DNA of 64,000 nucleotides from Flagellimonas marinaquae (GTDB lineage Bacteria; Bacteroidota; Bacteroidia; Flavobacteriales; Flavobacteriaceae), in the NCBI RefSeq assembly GCF_003992675.1, contig NZ_RZMZ01000010.1, positions 1 to 64,000 on the forward strand, written 5' to 3'. The translations under genes were made by a program, and so were the position numbers. Each line of letters opens with the position of its first letter. Within the stretch, counting starts at the first letter, position 1. Shown here one piece after another: positions 44,045-52,904 of the stretch. The notes beneath the pieces were generated by a model. It had not been told where the DNA came from, made no database searches, and saw only the letters and a program-made list of their open reading frames with translations.

Positions 44045-44332
44045 ATGGATAGTAAGGAAACAGAAGAATTTTACGCAAAGCTGAAGGAGCAGTTGTTAGA
44101 AACCACTAGTTGGCCTTCGACTTATCTGTATAAATTCATTGTTCCCACAGATGAGGATAGAATTTCGCAGATTCAAACTATCTTTGACAATACCGGGGCT
44201 GTGATCGAATCCAAAAAGAGCAAAAAAGGGACCTACACCAGCCTTTCCATCACTGTACAGATGAAAGACCCGGATGCAGTAATCCAAAAATACAAGGAAG
44301 TTTCTGTTGTGGAAGGTGTTATTTCCTTGTAA
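44045..44332 (+). CDS. DUF493 (YbeD-like) family protein
   Basis: A 95-residue ferredoxin-like/ACT-like protein: WPSTYLYKFIVPTDEDRI, then KKSKKGTYTSLSITVQM and a C-terminal VVEGVISL. The YbeD family is structurally known and functionally unclear. It is divergent from the frameshifted AAA gene and 82 bases before the DUF4290 gene. Confidence 0.9.
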   Translation: MDSKETEEFYAKLKEQLLETTSWPSTYLYKFIVPTDEDRISQIQTIFDNTGAVIESKKSKKGTYTSLSITVQMKDPDAVIQKYKEVSVVEGVISL

Positions 44333-44414
44333 ACCTATGGTTTGCCATAATTTTATTAATTTGCACACGTTATCGGATTGACTTTCCAATTTTAAAATCA
44401 CTAAATACATTAGT

Positions 44415-45062
44415 TTGAACGAAGTATACAACTTAGAATATAATACGGAGCGTCCAAAGCTTTTTATCCCCGAATACGGCCGCCATTTTCAAAAAATGGT
44501 GGACCACGCAGTTGCCATTGAGGACCGCGACGAAAGGAACCGAGTGGCGCAGTCCATCATCAGTGTTATGGGAAATTTGCAGCCTCATTTACGGGATGTG
44601 CCAGATTTTCAGCACAAACTTTGGGACCAACTCTTCATTATGTCCGATTTTAAATTGGATGTTGACTCTCCCTTTCCGATTACATCCAAAGAGATGCTAC
44701 AACAGCGTCCAGAACCGTTGGAATACCCTCAGAACCATCCCAAATACCGTTTTTACGGCAACAACATCAAACGAATGATCGATGTGGCCGTTAATTGGGA
44801 AAAGGGCGATATGAGGTCTGGCTTGGAATATGCCATCGCCAACCACATGAAAAAGTGTTATTTGACCTGGAACAAGGACACGGTCGAAGACACGGTTATT
44901 TTTAATCATCTGAAAGAACTCAGCGATGGTCAGATTGATTTGGCCAAGAGCGACGAGAGCTTGACCGAGAGTGGCCAGTTTCTTAAAAACAGGCCCAGCC
45001 GTTCGAATACGAGCAATAATAGAGGCAAAAAGAGTCAGAGAGGTCGTAAAAAAAGATATTAA
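44415..45062 (+). CDS. DUF4290 family protein
   Basis: A 215-residue Bacteroidota-specific protein. It has the conserved N-terminal NLEYNTERPKLFIPEYGRH, central DVPDFQHKLWDQLF and a variable basic tail rich in Arg, Ser, Asn and Lys. The start is a TTG at 44415, supported by the conserved NEVYNLEYNT. It precedes murA by 15 bases, an arrangement common in the family. The basic tail could bind nucleic acid. Function unknown. Confidence 0.92.
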   Translation: MNEVYNLEYNTERPKLFIPEYGRHFQKMVDHAVAIEDRDERNRVAQSIISVMGNLQPHLRDVPDFQHKLWDQLFIMSDFKLDVDSPFPITSKEMLQQRPEPLEYPQNHPKYRFYGNNIKRMIDVAVNWEKGDMRSGLEYAIANHMKKCYLTWNKDTVEDTVIFNHLKELSDGQIDLAKSDESLTESGQFLKNRPSRSNTSNNRGKKSQRGRKKRY

Positions 45063-45077
45063 ATTCCAAATCAGTAC

Positions 45078-46385
45078 ATGGGTACATTTCGAATAGAGGG
45101 CGGCCACCAATTGCACGGTGAAATCACCCCCCAGGGAGCAAAGAACGAAGCACTACAAATTCTTTGCGCTGTATTGTTATCAGAAGAAAAGATTACGATA
45201 AACAATATACCGGACATTGTCGACGTCAACAAACTCATTGCACTGCTCGAAGATTTAGGGGTAAAGATCCAAAAGAAAGGAAAAGGTTCGTATACCTTTA
45301 AGGCAGACGATATCAATTTGGATTACCTGCAATCAGCCAAGTTTAAGGAAGATGGAAGGGGCCTTCGTGGTTCCATTATGTTGGTGGGGCCTTTATTGGC
45401 ACGATTTGGAAAAGGATATATTCCCAAACCGGGAGGCGACAAAATTGGAAGGCGCCGTTTGGATACCCACTTTGAAGGTTTCATCAAGCTTGGAGCACAA
45501 TTTAGATACAACAAGGAAGAGTATTTTTATGGTGTAGAGGCCGAAAAACTTACGGGTACTTATATGCTCTTGGATGAAGCTTCCGTAACTGGTACCGCAA
45601 ACATTGTGATGGCTGCCGTTTTGGCCGAAGGTACCACTACCATTTATAATGCCGCTTGTGAACCTTATTTACAGCAATTGTGCAAAATGCTCAACCGTAT
45701 GGGCGCCAAAATTTCTGGAATAGGTTCCAATCTGCTGACCATTGAGGGTGTGAAATCGCTAAAAGGCACCGAACATACCATGCTTCCCGATATGATTGAA
45801 ATTGGAAGCTGGATCGGACTGGCGGCCATGACCCAGAGCGAACTGACCATTAAAAATGTGAGTTGGGACGATTTGGGACAGATCCCGACCGTTTTCCGTA
45901 AGTTGGGAATTACGGTAGAGCGAAGAAATGATGATATTTTTATTCCCAAGCATGAGAACGGTTATGAAATCCAGAATTTTATTGACGGATCTATTCTTAC
46001 CATTGCAGATGCACCTTGGCCTGGATTGACCCCTGACTTATTGAGCATTATTTTGGTTACGGCAACCCAAGCCCGTGGAGAAGTATTAATTCATCAAAAA
46101 ATGTTTGAAAGCCGATTGTTCTTTGTGGACAAACTCATTGATATGGGTGCAAAGATTATCCTTTGCGATCCACATAGGGCCACTGTGATCGGACACGATT
46201 TTAAATCGACCTTAAAGGCAACCACTATGGTCTCTCCCGATATCAGGGCAGGCGTTTCCCTTTTGATCGCGGCACTGTCGGCCAAAGGAACTTCCACCAT
46301 TCACAATATTGAACAGATTGACCGTGGTTACGAAAACATCGATGAACGTTTGCGGGCCATTGGGGCAAAAATTGTAAGGGTTTAA
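45078..46385 (+). CDS. murA: UDP-N-acetylglucosamine 1-carboxyvinyltransferase
   Basis: A 435-residue EPT-fold enzyme that makes the first committed step of peptidoglycan synthesis, transferring enolpyruvate from PEP to UDP-GlcNAc. Motifs are GAKNEALQILCA at the N terminus, the catalytic loop PKPGGDKIGRRRLDTH, and TIHNIEQIDRGYENIDERL at the end. The fosfomycin-reactive Cys (Cys115 in E. coli) is Asp121 here. Asp enzymes are active and not alkylated by fosfomycin. Confidence 0.97.
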   Translation: MGTFRIEGGHQLHGEITPQGAKNEALQILCAVLLSEEKITINNIPDIVDVNKLIALLEDLGVKIQKKGKGSYTFKADDINLDYLQSAKFKEDGRGLRGSIMLVGPLLARFGKGYIPKPGGDKIGRRRLDTHFEGFIKLGAQFRYNKEEYFYGVEAEKLTGTYMLLDEASVTGTANIVMAAVLAEGTTTIYNAACEPYLQQLCKMLNRMGAKISGIGSNLLTIEGVKSLKGTEHTMLPDMIEIGSWIGLAAMTQSELTIKNVSWDDLGQIPTVFRKLGITVERRNDDIFIPKHENGYEIQNFIDGSILTIADAPWPGLTPDLLSIILVTATQARGEVLIHQKMFESRLFFVDKLIDMGAKIILCDPHRATVIGHDFKSTLKATTMVSPDIRAGVSLLIAALSAKGTSTIHNIEQIDRGYENIDERLRAIGAKIVRV

Positions 46386-46393
46386 TTCTTGAC

Positions 46394-47505
46394 TTATTCT
46401 TTTGGGATCAAAATCGTGACCCGTGTGCCACTATGGTCTGCGTTGGTCAAGTCTTCGATTTTCACCAATTCCCGTTCCGAGTGTTGTTTAAGTGCTTGGA
46501 TTCTCCTCTCTGTGATGGACATTCCCCGAGATATCCTATTGGATTTCCGTTCCCCTGTTTTGGATAGTCCGATGCCGTTGTCTTCAATAACACATTCAAT
46601 ATGGTCCCCAATATTCTTAAAGGATATAGTAAGCTGTTTATCTCCTTTCTTGGGCATTAGTCCATGGATGATGGCATTTTCGATATACGGCTGAACCAGC
46701 AGCATGGGTATTTCGTGGGCATCAATGTCCAAATTCTCATCAATTTCAAAATGATAGCTAAAAGAATGGTCAAAACGTAAAGCCTCCAATTCCACATAAA
46801 TTTTAAGCAGCTCAATTTCTTCGCTAAGTACCAAACTTACATTTACAGAGCTTTCCAAAACCTGACGCAGTAATTTTGAGAACCTGGAGAGATAACTTAG
46901 GGCTCCTTCTTTATCATTGGTACTGATGAGGTGCTGAATGGAACCAAGGGAATTAAAAATAAAATATGGGTTCATCTGGGCCCGTAACATTCGTTTTTCC
47001 AATTGTTTGTTCATTTGGCCAATGGTATCTCGTTGCTCCGATATCAACCTATTTTTTTCGGAAAGTATGGCGTTGGATTTTTTCTTTGCATGGTACCTAA
47101 AATAGAGTAGGCTAGCTGAAAAAAGCAATAGGGCAGATATGATAATAAGGTAAAGCGTTCGTTTTCTATTTTGTTCTACACGGGTGTTGAGCAGGGCCAA
47201 TTCTAAGGTGTTGGCCTCAATTTCACGATCTTTCACGTATACTTCATGCCTCACCTACCGAAAAAACCAATTTCCTTGGATTTTTCCAGACTCTGCAACC
47301 CGTAAGCAACCGCTTTCTCCTTGTTTATAAATCTGGATTTTATCTCTAAAAGCCTCAGTAGGTTGACTTGGGTCGTGTCATCCGCCGTTTTCAGGAGGTT
47401 TTGGAGGCTATCGATTTCCTCCGTTTGGGAATAGCCGATGTTTCCGACCAACAAAAGAATCAGGAACGCCTTACCATAAATAAACCTAAATATATTGAAT
47501 AGCAT
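46394..47505 (-). pseudogene. Remnant of a TPR-containing LytS-type sensor kinase
   Basis: Two fragments on the minus strand. The first (47505-47251) has a signal peptide and the beginning of a TPR region (IDSLQNLLKTADDTTQVNLL, then AVAYGLQSLEKS) and stops after GFFGR. The second starts at a GTG at 47254 in another frame, with a coiled coil, a transmembrane helix (about 34-52), another coiled coil, and a His_kinase/HATPase part (ENAIIHGLMPK, IEDNGIGL). Most of the TPR repeats expected between them are absent. The phospho-acceptor motif NPHFxFN reads NPYFIFN: Tyr97, codon TAT, replaces His. No LytTR regulator lies next to it. The gene is very likely dead as a kinase. Confidence 0.8.
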
Positions 47506-47634
47506 GCACCTGGCGAAATAAGTTAGCTGGCACTATAACTTTGATTGTCAGGTATTAAAATAGAAATAATTCTGATGATTATTCATAAAAAAAACGCCGT
47601 AAGCCCCAAAAAACAAGGGTTTGTCAGAAAAACT

Positions 47635-48639
47635 TTAATTTTTCTCGACCATTTTCCCATCAGGATACAGTGCAAAGCGTCCCTTGTCTTTATCGTGGAC
47701 ATGGTCTGGGTGTGGCCAGGGCCAACCACCAAATTGGGTGAGGCGGTATTCCTCCATGGATTTTTGGATTTCTTCTTGGGTGTTCATCACAAACGGACCA
47801 TATTTTGCCACCGGCTCGCCGATGGGCTTTCCTTGAAGAACCATAATATGAGCAGTTTCGGAGCCGGCTTTGATATTCACTTCTGTGGTGGGGTCTAAAA
47901 CAATACCAAAATTGGAGTTTATTTTTTTATCTCCTATATGGATTTCCTTCCCTTCATAAAAATACAGTACGCGATTTACCGATGCACTTGCACTGGGCAG
48001 CACATATTCAGCATCAGGCTGCACATGAATGTTCCAAACGGCCACTTCGTTACTTGGGTCGGCGGCCCATGAATCTGGTGCAGGAGGCACTGGGACCACA
48101 TTTTTATAGGTTCCGGCTATCACTTTTATGCTTGCCTTTTCTTCTTCTACCACGGGTATGTCTTCGCTCCAGAGCATTTTAAAATGGGGGTCGACAAATT
48201 TTCCAGCTTTGGGAAGGTTCAACCATATTTGGAAGAGTTCCAATGGGTTTTCTGCCTCATCGTTAAGCAACGGGAACATTTCGGAATGCTGTACACCCCT
48301 TCCTGCCGTCATCCATTGTACATCACCTTCGCCAAATCTGCCAGCAGCTCCCAAAGAATCCGAGTGATCGCAAAATCCTTTGTTTACAATAGTAATAGTT
48401 TCAAAACCACGGTGCGGATGATACGGAAATCCAGGAATGGACTGCCCGTGATACATGCGCCACTTCTGGTTTGGATCAAAGTCGCTTCCTAGGTTCCTTC
48501 CAGCCAATAGTGATGGATCTGGGCCCATTTCCCCGTTTCCCTTTGGGAAATGATCTAAATGATACACACTAAAAAGGAAGGGGTCCAACGTTTGCCATGG
48601 CGTGCTCAACGGAAAGGTTTGTACAATAGGGGTCGTCAT
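47635..48639 (-). CDS. Pirin family protein
   Basis: A 334-residue bicupin. The iron-binding motif HPHRGFETITIV at about 75-90 with HSDSLG and the GRGVQHSEM motif are all present, and a pirin C-terminal cupin follows. Some members are quercetinases, others redox-sensing regulators. It is monocistronic, 58 bases beyond the end of the M20 amidohydrolase gene. Confidence 0.93.
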   Translation of the reverse strand: MTTPIVQTFPLSTPWQTLDPFLFSVYHLDHFPKGNGEMGPDPSLLAGRNLGSDFDPNQKWRMYHGQSIPGFPYHPHRGFETITIVNKGFCDHSDSLGAAGRFGEGDVQWMTAGRGVQHSEMFPLLNDEAENPLELFQIWLNLPKAGKFVDPHFKMLWSEDIPVVEEEKASIKVIAGTYKNVVPVPPAPDSWAADPSNEVAVWNIHVQPDAEYVLPSASASVNRVLYFYEGKEIHIGDKKINSNFGIVLDPTTEVNIKAGSETAHIMVLQGKPIGEPVAKYGPFVMNTQEEIQKSMEEYRLTQFGGWPWPHPDHVHDKDKGRFALYPDGKMVEKN

Positions 48640-48697
48640 AATTCAGTTGTTTAAAAGGATAAAAGCCTGCGTGATGCAGGCCTTTACAATAATTAGT

Positions 48698-50125
48698 TTA
48701 TTTACCTGGAATTGGTGGCGGGCCATCGATCATGGCCTCATATTTTACATCACCTTTTCTGGTTTTAAATTCTTCTTTTACTTTTTCAACCAATTTTGGA
48801 TCATCAAAAAGGTCAAACATCGTCATCCCCATGGCCTTGGAAGCATAAACCATACCTTTATGTCCAATACTCATACCGCCACAGGCCACAACGGCCCAAG
48901 AATGCCAAGGTGTCCCTTTTGGCGCCACGGTTACGCCCAAGTTAATATTGGGAACGTTCCAACTCACATCACCAACGTCGGTGGAGCCTCCACCGGGTAA
49001 TTCCTCCGTTTCTTTCAAGGGATGAATGTCACCATCCATACCCACTTGGGGTTTTCCAGTAGCCTCTTGAATACCTTTACCAAAGGTAATTTCTTCATCT
49101 GTGTAGGTTATTGGTCCTAAAAGCTCAAGATTATTTTGCATGATTTTGCCTCCCTCACGGTTGACCAAGGTTTCATAAATACCAGAAATCAACGAATATT
49201 TATAGTCCACATTGGCCATGATAGCGGCACCCTCGGCCATGGCTTTTACACGCTCAAAAGTGGGTAGCATAACCTCTCTTTTAGGGTCACGGACTCGAAC
49301 CCAAAGGCGAGCATAATCGGGAACTACATTGACCACCTGACCGCCATCTTGTATATGGTAGTGTATACGGGATGTTGGTTTGATATGTTCCCTGTAGTAG
49401 TTGATTCCCGTAGTGTATAGTTCTAAGGCATCTGAAGCACTACGTCCGTTCCATGGGTCTGCAGAGGCGTGGGCTGCTTGACCATAGAATTCCACCATAA
49501 AATCTACCAGAGCCAATCCACTTTGTACATCGGCTTCAATTTCGGCAGATGGATGCCAACTTACATTTACATCAACATCGTCCCAAAGTCCGGCCTCTAC
49601 CATCCATACTTTACCAAAGAATTTTTCCTCGGCCGGAGTTCCAAAGAATTTGACGGTTCCCTTAATGTTGCCCGCCTCTATTTGTTCTTTGATGGCAATG
49701 GCTGCGCCTAAACTAGCGGCCCCGAACATATTGTGCCCGCATCCGTGTCCCGGAGCACCATCGATTCGAGGGTCTTTGGTGGGTACGGTGTTCTGTGAAA
49801 GCCCTGGAAGGGCATCAAATTCGCCCAAAACACTGATTACAGGTTTTCCAGAACCGTAGGTGGCAACAAAGGCCGTTGGAATATCAGCTACACCACGGGT
49901 AACGGTCATTCCATTTTGTTCGGCGTAATCTGCCAATAATTCAGAGGAAATCGATTCCTCGAAGGCAGTTTCGGCCAACGCCCATATAGAATCACTAATT
50001 TTAATAAGGTTTTCCTTGTGCTTTTCCACGGAAGCGACGACCGCTTTTTTGTCCTTTGACATTTTTTGGGCCGATAGGTTGAATGATAACAGCGCCAAAA
50101 GGAGTAAGGTTGAAACTTTTTTCAT
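48698..50125 (-). CDS. Secreted M20-family amidohydrolase (AbgB-like)
   Basis: A 475-residue enzyme with a signal peptide (LLSFNLSAQ). Landmarks are SVLGEFDALPG, GAPGHGCGHNMFG with the metal-binding His and Cys residues, SWHPSAE, FYGQAAHAS and HSWAVVACGGMSIGHKG. This is the p-aminobenzoyl-glutamate hydrolase/aminoacylase-like branch, which cleaves amide bonds of N-acyl amino acids. Export suggests use on scavenged peptides or acyl amino acids. No partner transporter is adjacent. Confidence 0.92.
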   Translation of the reverse strand: MKKVSTLLLLALLSFNLSAQKMSKDKKAVVASVEKHKENLIKISDSIWALAETAFEESISSELLADYAEQNGMTVTRGVADIPTAFVATYGSGKPVISVLGEFDALPGLSQNTVPTKDPRIDGAPGHGCGHNMFGAASLGAAIAIKEQIEAGNIKGTVKFFGTPAEEKFFGKVWMVEAGLWDDVDVNVSWHPSAEIEADVQSGLALVDFMVEFYGQAAHASADPWNGRSASDALELYTTGINYYREHIKPTSRIHYHIQDGGQVVNVVPDYARLWVRVRDPKREVMLPTFERVKAMAEGAAIMANVDYKYSLISGIYETLVNREGGKIMQNNLELLGPITYTDEEITFGKGIQEATGKPQVGMDGDIHPLKETEELPGGGSTDVGDVSWNVPNINLGVTVAPKGTPWHSWAVVACGGMSIGHKGMVYASKAMGMTMFDLFDDPKLVEKVKEEFKTRKGDVKYEAMIDGPPPIPGK

Positions 50126-50224
50126 TATTTAGGTTTTGAGTTAGTTACTTGCCGACTGTTGTTGTATTCCGTCAGAATGATGGAAAGCAAAATTGCATCA
50201 GCACCTAAATTTAAAGAAAATGCA

Positions 50225-51538
50225 TCAACTTACCGCTTCCTTGTATGTTTTTAAACAGCGTTCACGAGCCATCTTGTGGTCCACAATAGGATCTGGGTAA
50301 TCCAGCTCTTGCAGTTCGGGAACCCATCGGTTGATGTACTTTTTATCCTTATCGAATTTCTTTATTTGCGTTGTAGGATTAAAAATCCTGAAATAGGGTG
50401 CGGCATCCACACCACTGCCCGCTGCCCATTGCCAATTCCCGACATTGCTCGCCATTTCGTAATCCAACAATTTTTCGGCAAAATAGGCTTCGCCCCATCG
50501 CCAATCGATTAGCAAATGCTTGCACAGAAAACTGGCCACCAACATTCGCACTCTGTTGTGCATGTAGCCAGTAGCATTGAGTTCCCGCATACCCGCATCT
50601 ACCAAGGGGTATCCTGTTTTTCCCGTTTTCCACTTTTCAAACTCCTCTTCGTTGTTGCGCCATTCGATTCTATCATATTTGGAACGGAACGCATTATCTA
50701 CGGTATGGGGAAAATGCCATAGGATTTGCATAAAAAATTCCCTCCAAATCAATTCGTTCCAAAAGGTTTCGTTCTTTTCGTCTATCGCTTTTTTCACCAT
50801 TTTTCGAACGGAAACGGTCCCAAATCGCAAATGTGGACCCAATCGTGAGGTTCCTTTTTCTTTGGCCGGATAGTCACGGGTGTCCTCGTAATTTTGAATC
50901 AAATTGGGGGTGACGGTAAAATCTGGCACTTTAATGTCGGACTCTTCAAATCCCATATCTTCCAAGGAGAGTTGGGGCAAGGATTTGGACTGGTAAAGGT
51001 TTTTTTCCAAGTCTTTCAAGGTATCGTATGTTACCAAATGAGTGGGAGGGTTAAAATTTTCCTTCCACTTGCGCATATAGGGCGTGTACACTACGTAGGG
51101 GTCACCATCGTCCTTTACCACCTCTTCCTTTTCAAAAATCACTTGATCTTTGAAATTTTTGAATTGTATATCGTTTTCCTTCAATAACTCAGCGATTTCT
51201 TTATCGCGTTCTTTCGCGTACGGCTCATAGTCGTGGTTGGTGTATACGGCTTGGATATGGTAATCTTTCACCAGCTGCTGAAATACGTTTTTGGGCTTAT
51301 CGTGATATTGTGCTACGCCACTATCGTAATTGGTGCGAAGTTGCTGGCTTATCTTTTGGATTTGATTATGGATAAAAGTGACCCTTGCATCGTTTTTGGG
51401 CAGACTTTCCAAGATTTCTTTGTCAAAAATAAAAATGGGGAGTACTGGAGCATCGTTTTGAAGGGCTTGATACAGACCTACATTGTCTTCCAATCGTAAA
51501 TCCCGTCTGAACCAAAAAACTATGATGCTGTCTTTCAT
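50225..51538 (-). CDS. phrB: Cryptochrome/deoxyribodipyrimidine photolyase
   Basis: A 437-residue class I-type CPD photolyase: N-terminal IVFWFRRDLRLEDN, antenna-binding Rossmann half, then FAD-binding helices with FWNELIWREFFMQILWHFP, DAGMRELNATGYMHNRVRM and NWQWAAGSGVDAAPYFRIF near the C terminus. It repairs UV dimers using blue light. It overlaps the stop of the SDR gene by 4 bases (ATGA). The operon SRPBCC-SDR-photolyase is common in light-exposed bacteria. Confidence 0.95.
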   Translation of the reverse strand: MKDSIIVFWFRRDLRLEDNVGLYQALQNDAPVLPIFIFDKEILESLPKNDARVTFIHNQIQKISQQLRTNYDSGVAQYHDKPKNVFQQLVKDYHIQAVYTNHDYEPYAKERDKEIAELLKENDIQFKNFKDQVIFEKEEVVKDDGDPYVVYTPYMRKWKENFNPPTHLVTYDTLKDLEKNLYQSKSLPQLSLEDMGFEESDIKVPDFTVTPNLIQNYEDTRDYPAKEKGTSRLGPHLRFGTVSVRKMVKKAIDEKNETFWNELIWREFFMQILWHFPHTVDNAFRSKYDRIEWRNNEEEFEKWKTGKTGYPLVDAGMRELNATGYMHNRVRMLVASFLCKHLLIDWRWGEAYFAEKLLDYEMASNVGNWQWAAGSGVDAAPYFRIFNPTTQIKKFDKDKKYINRWVPELQELDYPDPIVDHKMARERCLKTYKEAVS

Positions 51539-52230
51539 GAATTCACGTTTAAGCTAGACATTCCTCCATCGACCCCAATAACTTGCCCTGTAATCCATGA
51601 ATTGTCACCGTCCAGTAAAAAAGTAGCCATGTTGGCAATGTCATTGGCCGTTCCTACTCTTTTTAATGGATTTCTTTCGGACATCATTTCCTTTTTCTTG
51701 TCATTGCTCAGTAAACGCTCGGATAGGGGAGTGTCCACCAAGGACGGTGCTATTACATTTACCCTCACTTTAGGGGCATATTCGGCCGCCAGGGCACGGG
51801 CAAAGCCCTCAATGGCTCCTTTGGCTGCAGATACACTAGTGTGGAAGGGCATCCCGGTCCCCACCGCCACGGTACTGAAAAATACCATACTGGAACCTTC
51901 GTTCATTCGGTTCATAACTTCCTTTACGGCCTTGACCAATCCAAAAAAATTGATTTCCATATCCTTTTGAATAGTGTCCATGCCCATGGTCTTGAATGGT
52001 TTTAGGTTGATGCTTCCGGGGCAATATGCAAAGCCATCCAATTTTTCCGGGATTTTCTTTTCCGAAAGGTCGTCCGTTAAGGCATCGAAGGGAATATGGG
52101 TTACATCCAGATTATTGAGCTCATCATTGCTGCGACTGGCAACATATACGTTATGGTCTTTGGAAAGTTTCTTTGCCATTTCCAATCCAATCCCGTACGA
52201 TCCGCCAATCAATAGTATATTCTTTTCCAT
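51535..52230 (-). CDS. Short-chain dehydrogenase-like protein lacking the catalytic Tyr
   Basis: A 231-residue Rossmann-fold SDR. The cofactor motif is GGSYGIG near residue 9, and NFFGL and FFSTVAV (catalytic Ser) are in place. The C-terminal VNVIAPSLVDTPL and ITGQVIGVDGG are typical. The YxxxK motif reads VSAAK, with Val133 in place of Tyr and K137 kept. It may bind NAD(P) without normal oxidoreductase catalysis. It lies between the SRPBCC and photolyase genes. Confidence 0.9.
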   Translation of the reverse strand: MEKNILLIGGSYGIGLEMAKKLSKDHNVYVASRSNDELNNLDVTHIPFDALTDDLSEKKIPEKLDGFAYCPGSINLKPFKTMGMDTIQKDMEINFFGLVKAVKEVMNRMNEGSSMVFFSTVAVGTGMPFHTSVSAAKGAIEGFARALAAEYAPKVRVNVIAPSLVDTPLSERLLSNDKKKEMMSERNPLKRVGTANDIANMATFLLDGDNSWITGQVIGVDGGMSSLNVNS

Positions 52231-52231
52231 A

Positions 52232-52729
52232 TTATATTTTTCTGATACTTAAATAATTTTCTTTTCCATCAACTTTGCCAAACAAGTCGGCAAGCTTCTT
52301 TTCCCTGAATTCAAAGATTTTTTGAAGCTGCCCTTTAACCAACAGGGGATGGGTCAGTTTTCCCAAAAAACCAAAAGGCAGTTTATAATCGATAATATCT
52401 TCCATTTCCACACCTTCGGGCACCTCTTTTAAAAAATGTTTATGGTGCCAAAGTGCGTAGGGGCCAAACCGCTGCTCATCCACGAAATATTCGCCTTCCT
52501 TTACATGGGTGATTTCCGTTACCCATTTGGTAGAAACCATGGGAAACGGTTTAACGATATACTGGATGACCTGCCCTTGGAACATTGGTCTATCAGCTCC
52601 TGCCAAAATATGAAACCCCATGTGAGGAGGTGTAATGACAGCTAAATTTTTTGGGTCTGATAGGAATTCCCATGCTTCTTGTTGACTAATGGGAAAAACT
52701 TGCTTAGATTGTAGTTGATACAGTTGCAT
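52232..52729 (-). CDS. SRPBCC-family protein
   Basis: A 165-residue helix-grip protein starting MQLYQLQSKQVFPISQQEAW, with FLSDPKNLAVITPPHMGF, WVTEITHVKEGEYFVDEQ and FEFREKKLADLF, as in the CDP-associated SRPBCC group. It is the first gene of the photolyase operon and one base from the SDR gene. It probably binds a hydrophobic ligand. Confidence 0.9.
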   Translation of the reverse strand: MQLYQLQSKQVFPISQQEAWEFLSDPKNLAVITPPHMGFHILAGADRPMFQGQVIQYIVKPFPMVSTKWVTEITHVKEGEYFVDEQRFGPYALWHHKHFLKEVPEGVEMEDIIDYKLPFGFLGKLTHPLLVKGQLQKIFEFREKKLADLFGKVDGKENYLSIRKI

Positions 52730-52744
52730 TCATTAGAATTTACA

Positions 52745-52752
52745 CAAAGATA
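52745..52752 (-). promoter_or_regulatory. Candidate -7 element of the photolyase operon
   Basis: On the minus strand TATCTTTG fits TAnnTTTG and ends 16 bases before the SRPBCC start codon. Upstream (52763-52790) the arms GTTTAA and TTAAAC form a spaced inverted repeat that could bind a light-responsive regulator. Confidence 0.45.
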
Positions 52753-52865
52753 AAAGTAAAATGTTTAATTAAAGTAATAAATAGTTAAACAAAAATTAAA
52801 ACCTGACTATTTATTCGTTACTCTTCTTTTAAGGTTTAATTAACAAACTGGGCTGGGCTTTGTGT

Positions 52866-52873
52866 TAATTTTG
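52866..52873 (+). promoter_or_regulatory. Candidate -7 element of the DUF2911 gene
   Basis: TAATTTTG fits TAnnTTTG, 31 bases before the ATG at 52905. No obvious -33 TTG. Confidence 0.45.
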
Positions 52874-52904
52874 CCTTGCTGAACAATTAATACAGACAAT
52901 AACT

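Noticed and set aside
47251-47505. Independent 84-residue secreted protein
   Set aside because: Its sequence is the usual N terminus of TPR-containing LytS-type kinases and is followed directly by the rest of such a kinase.
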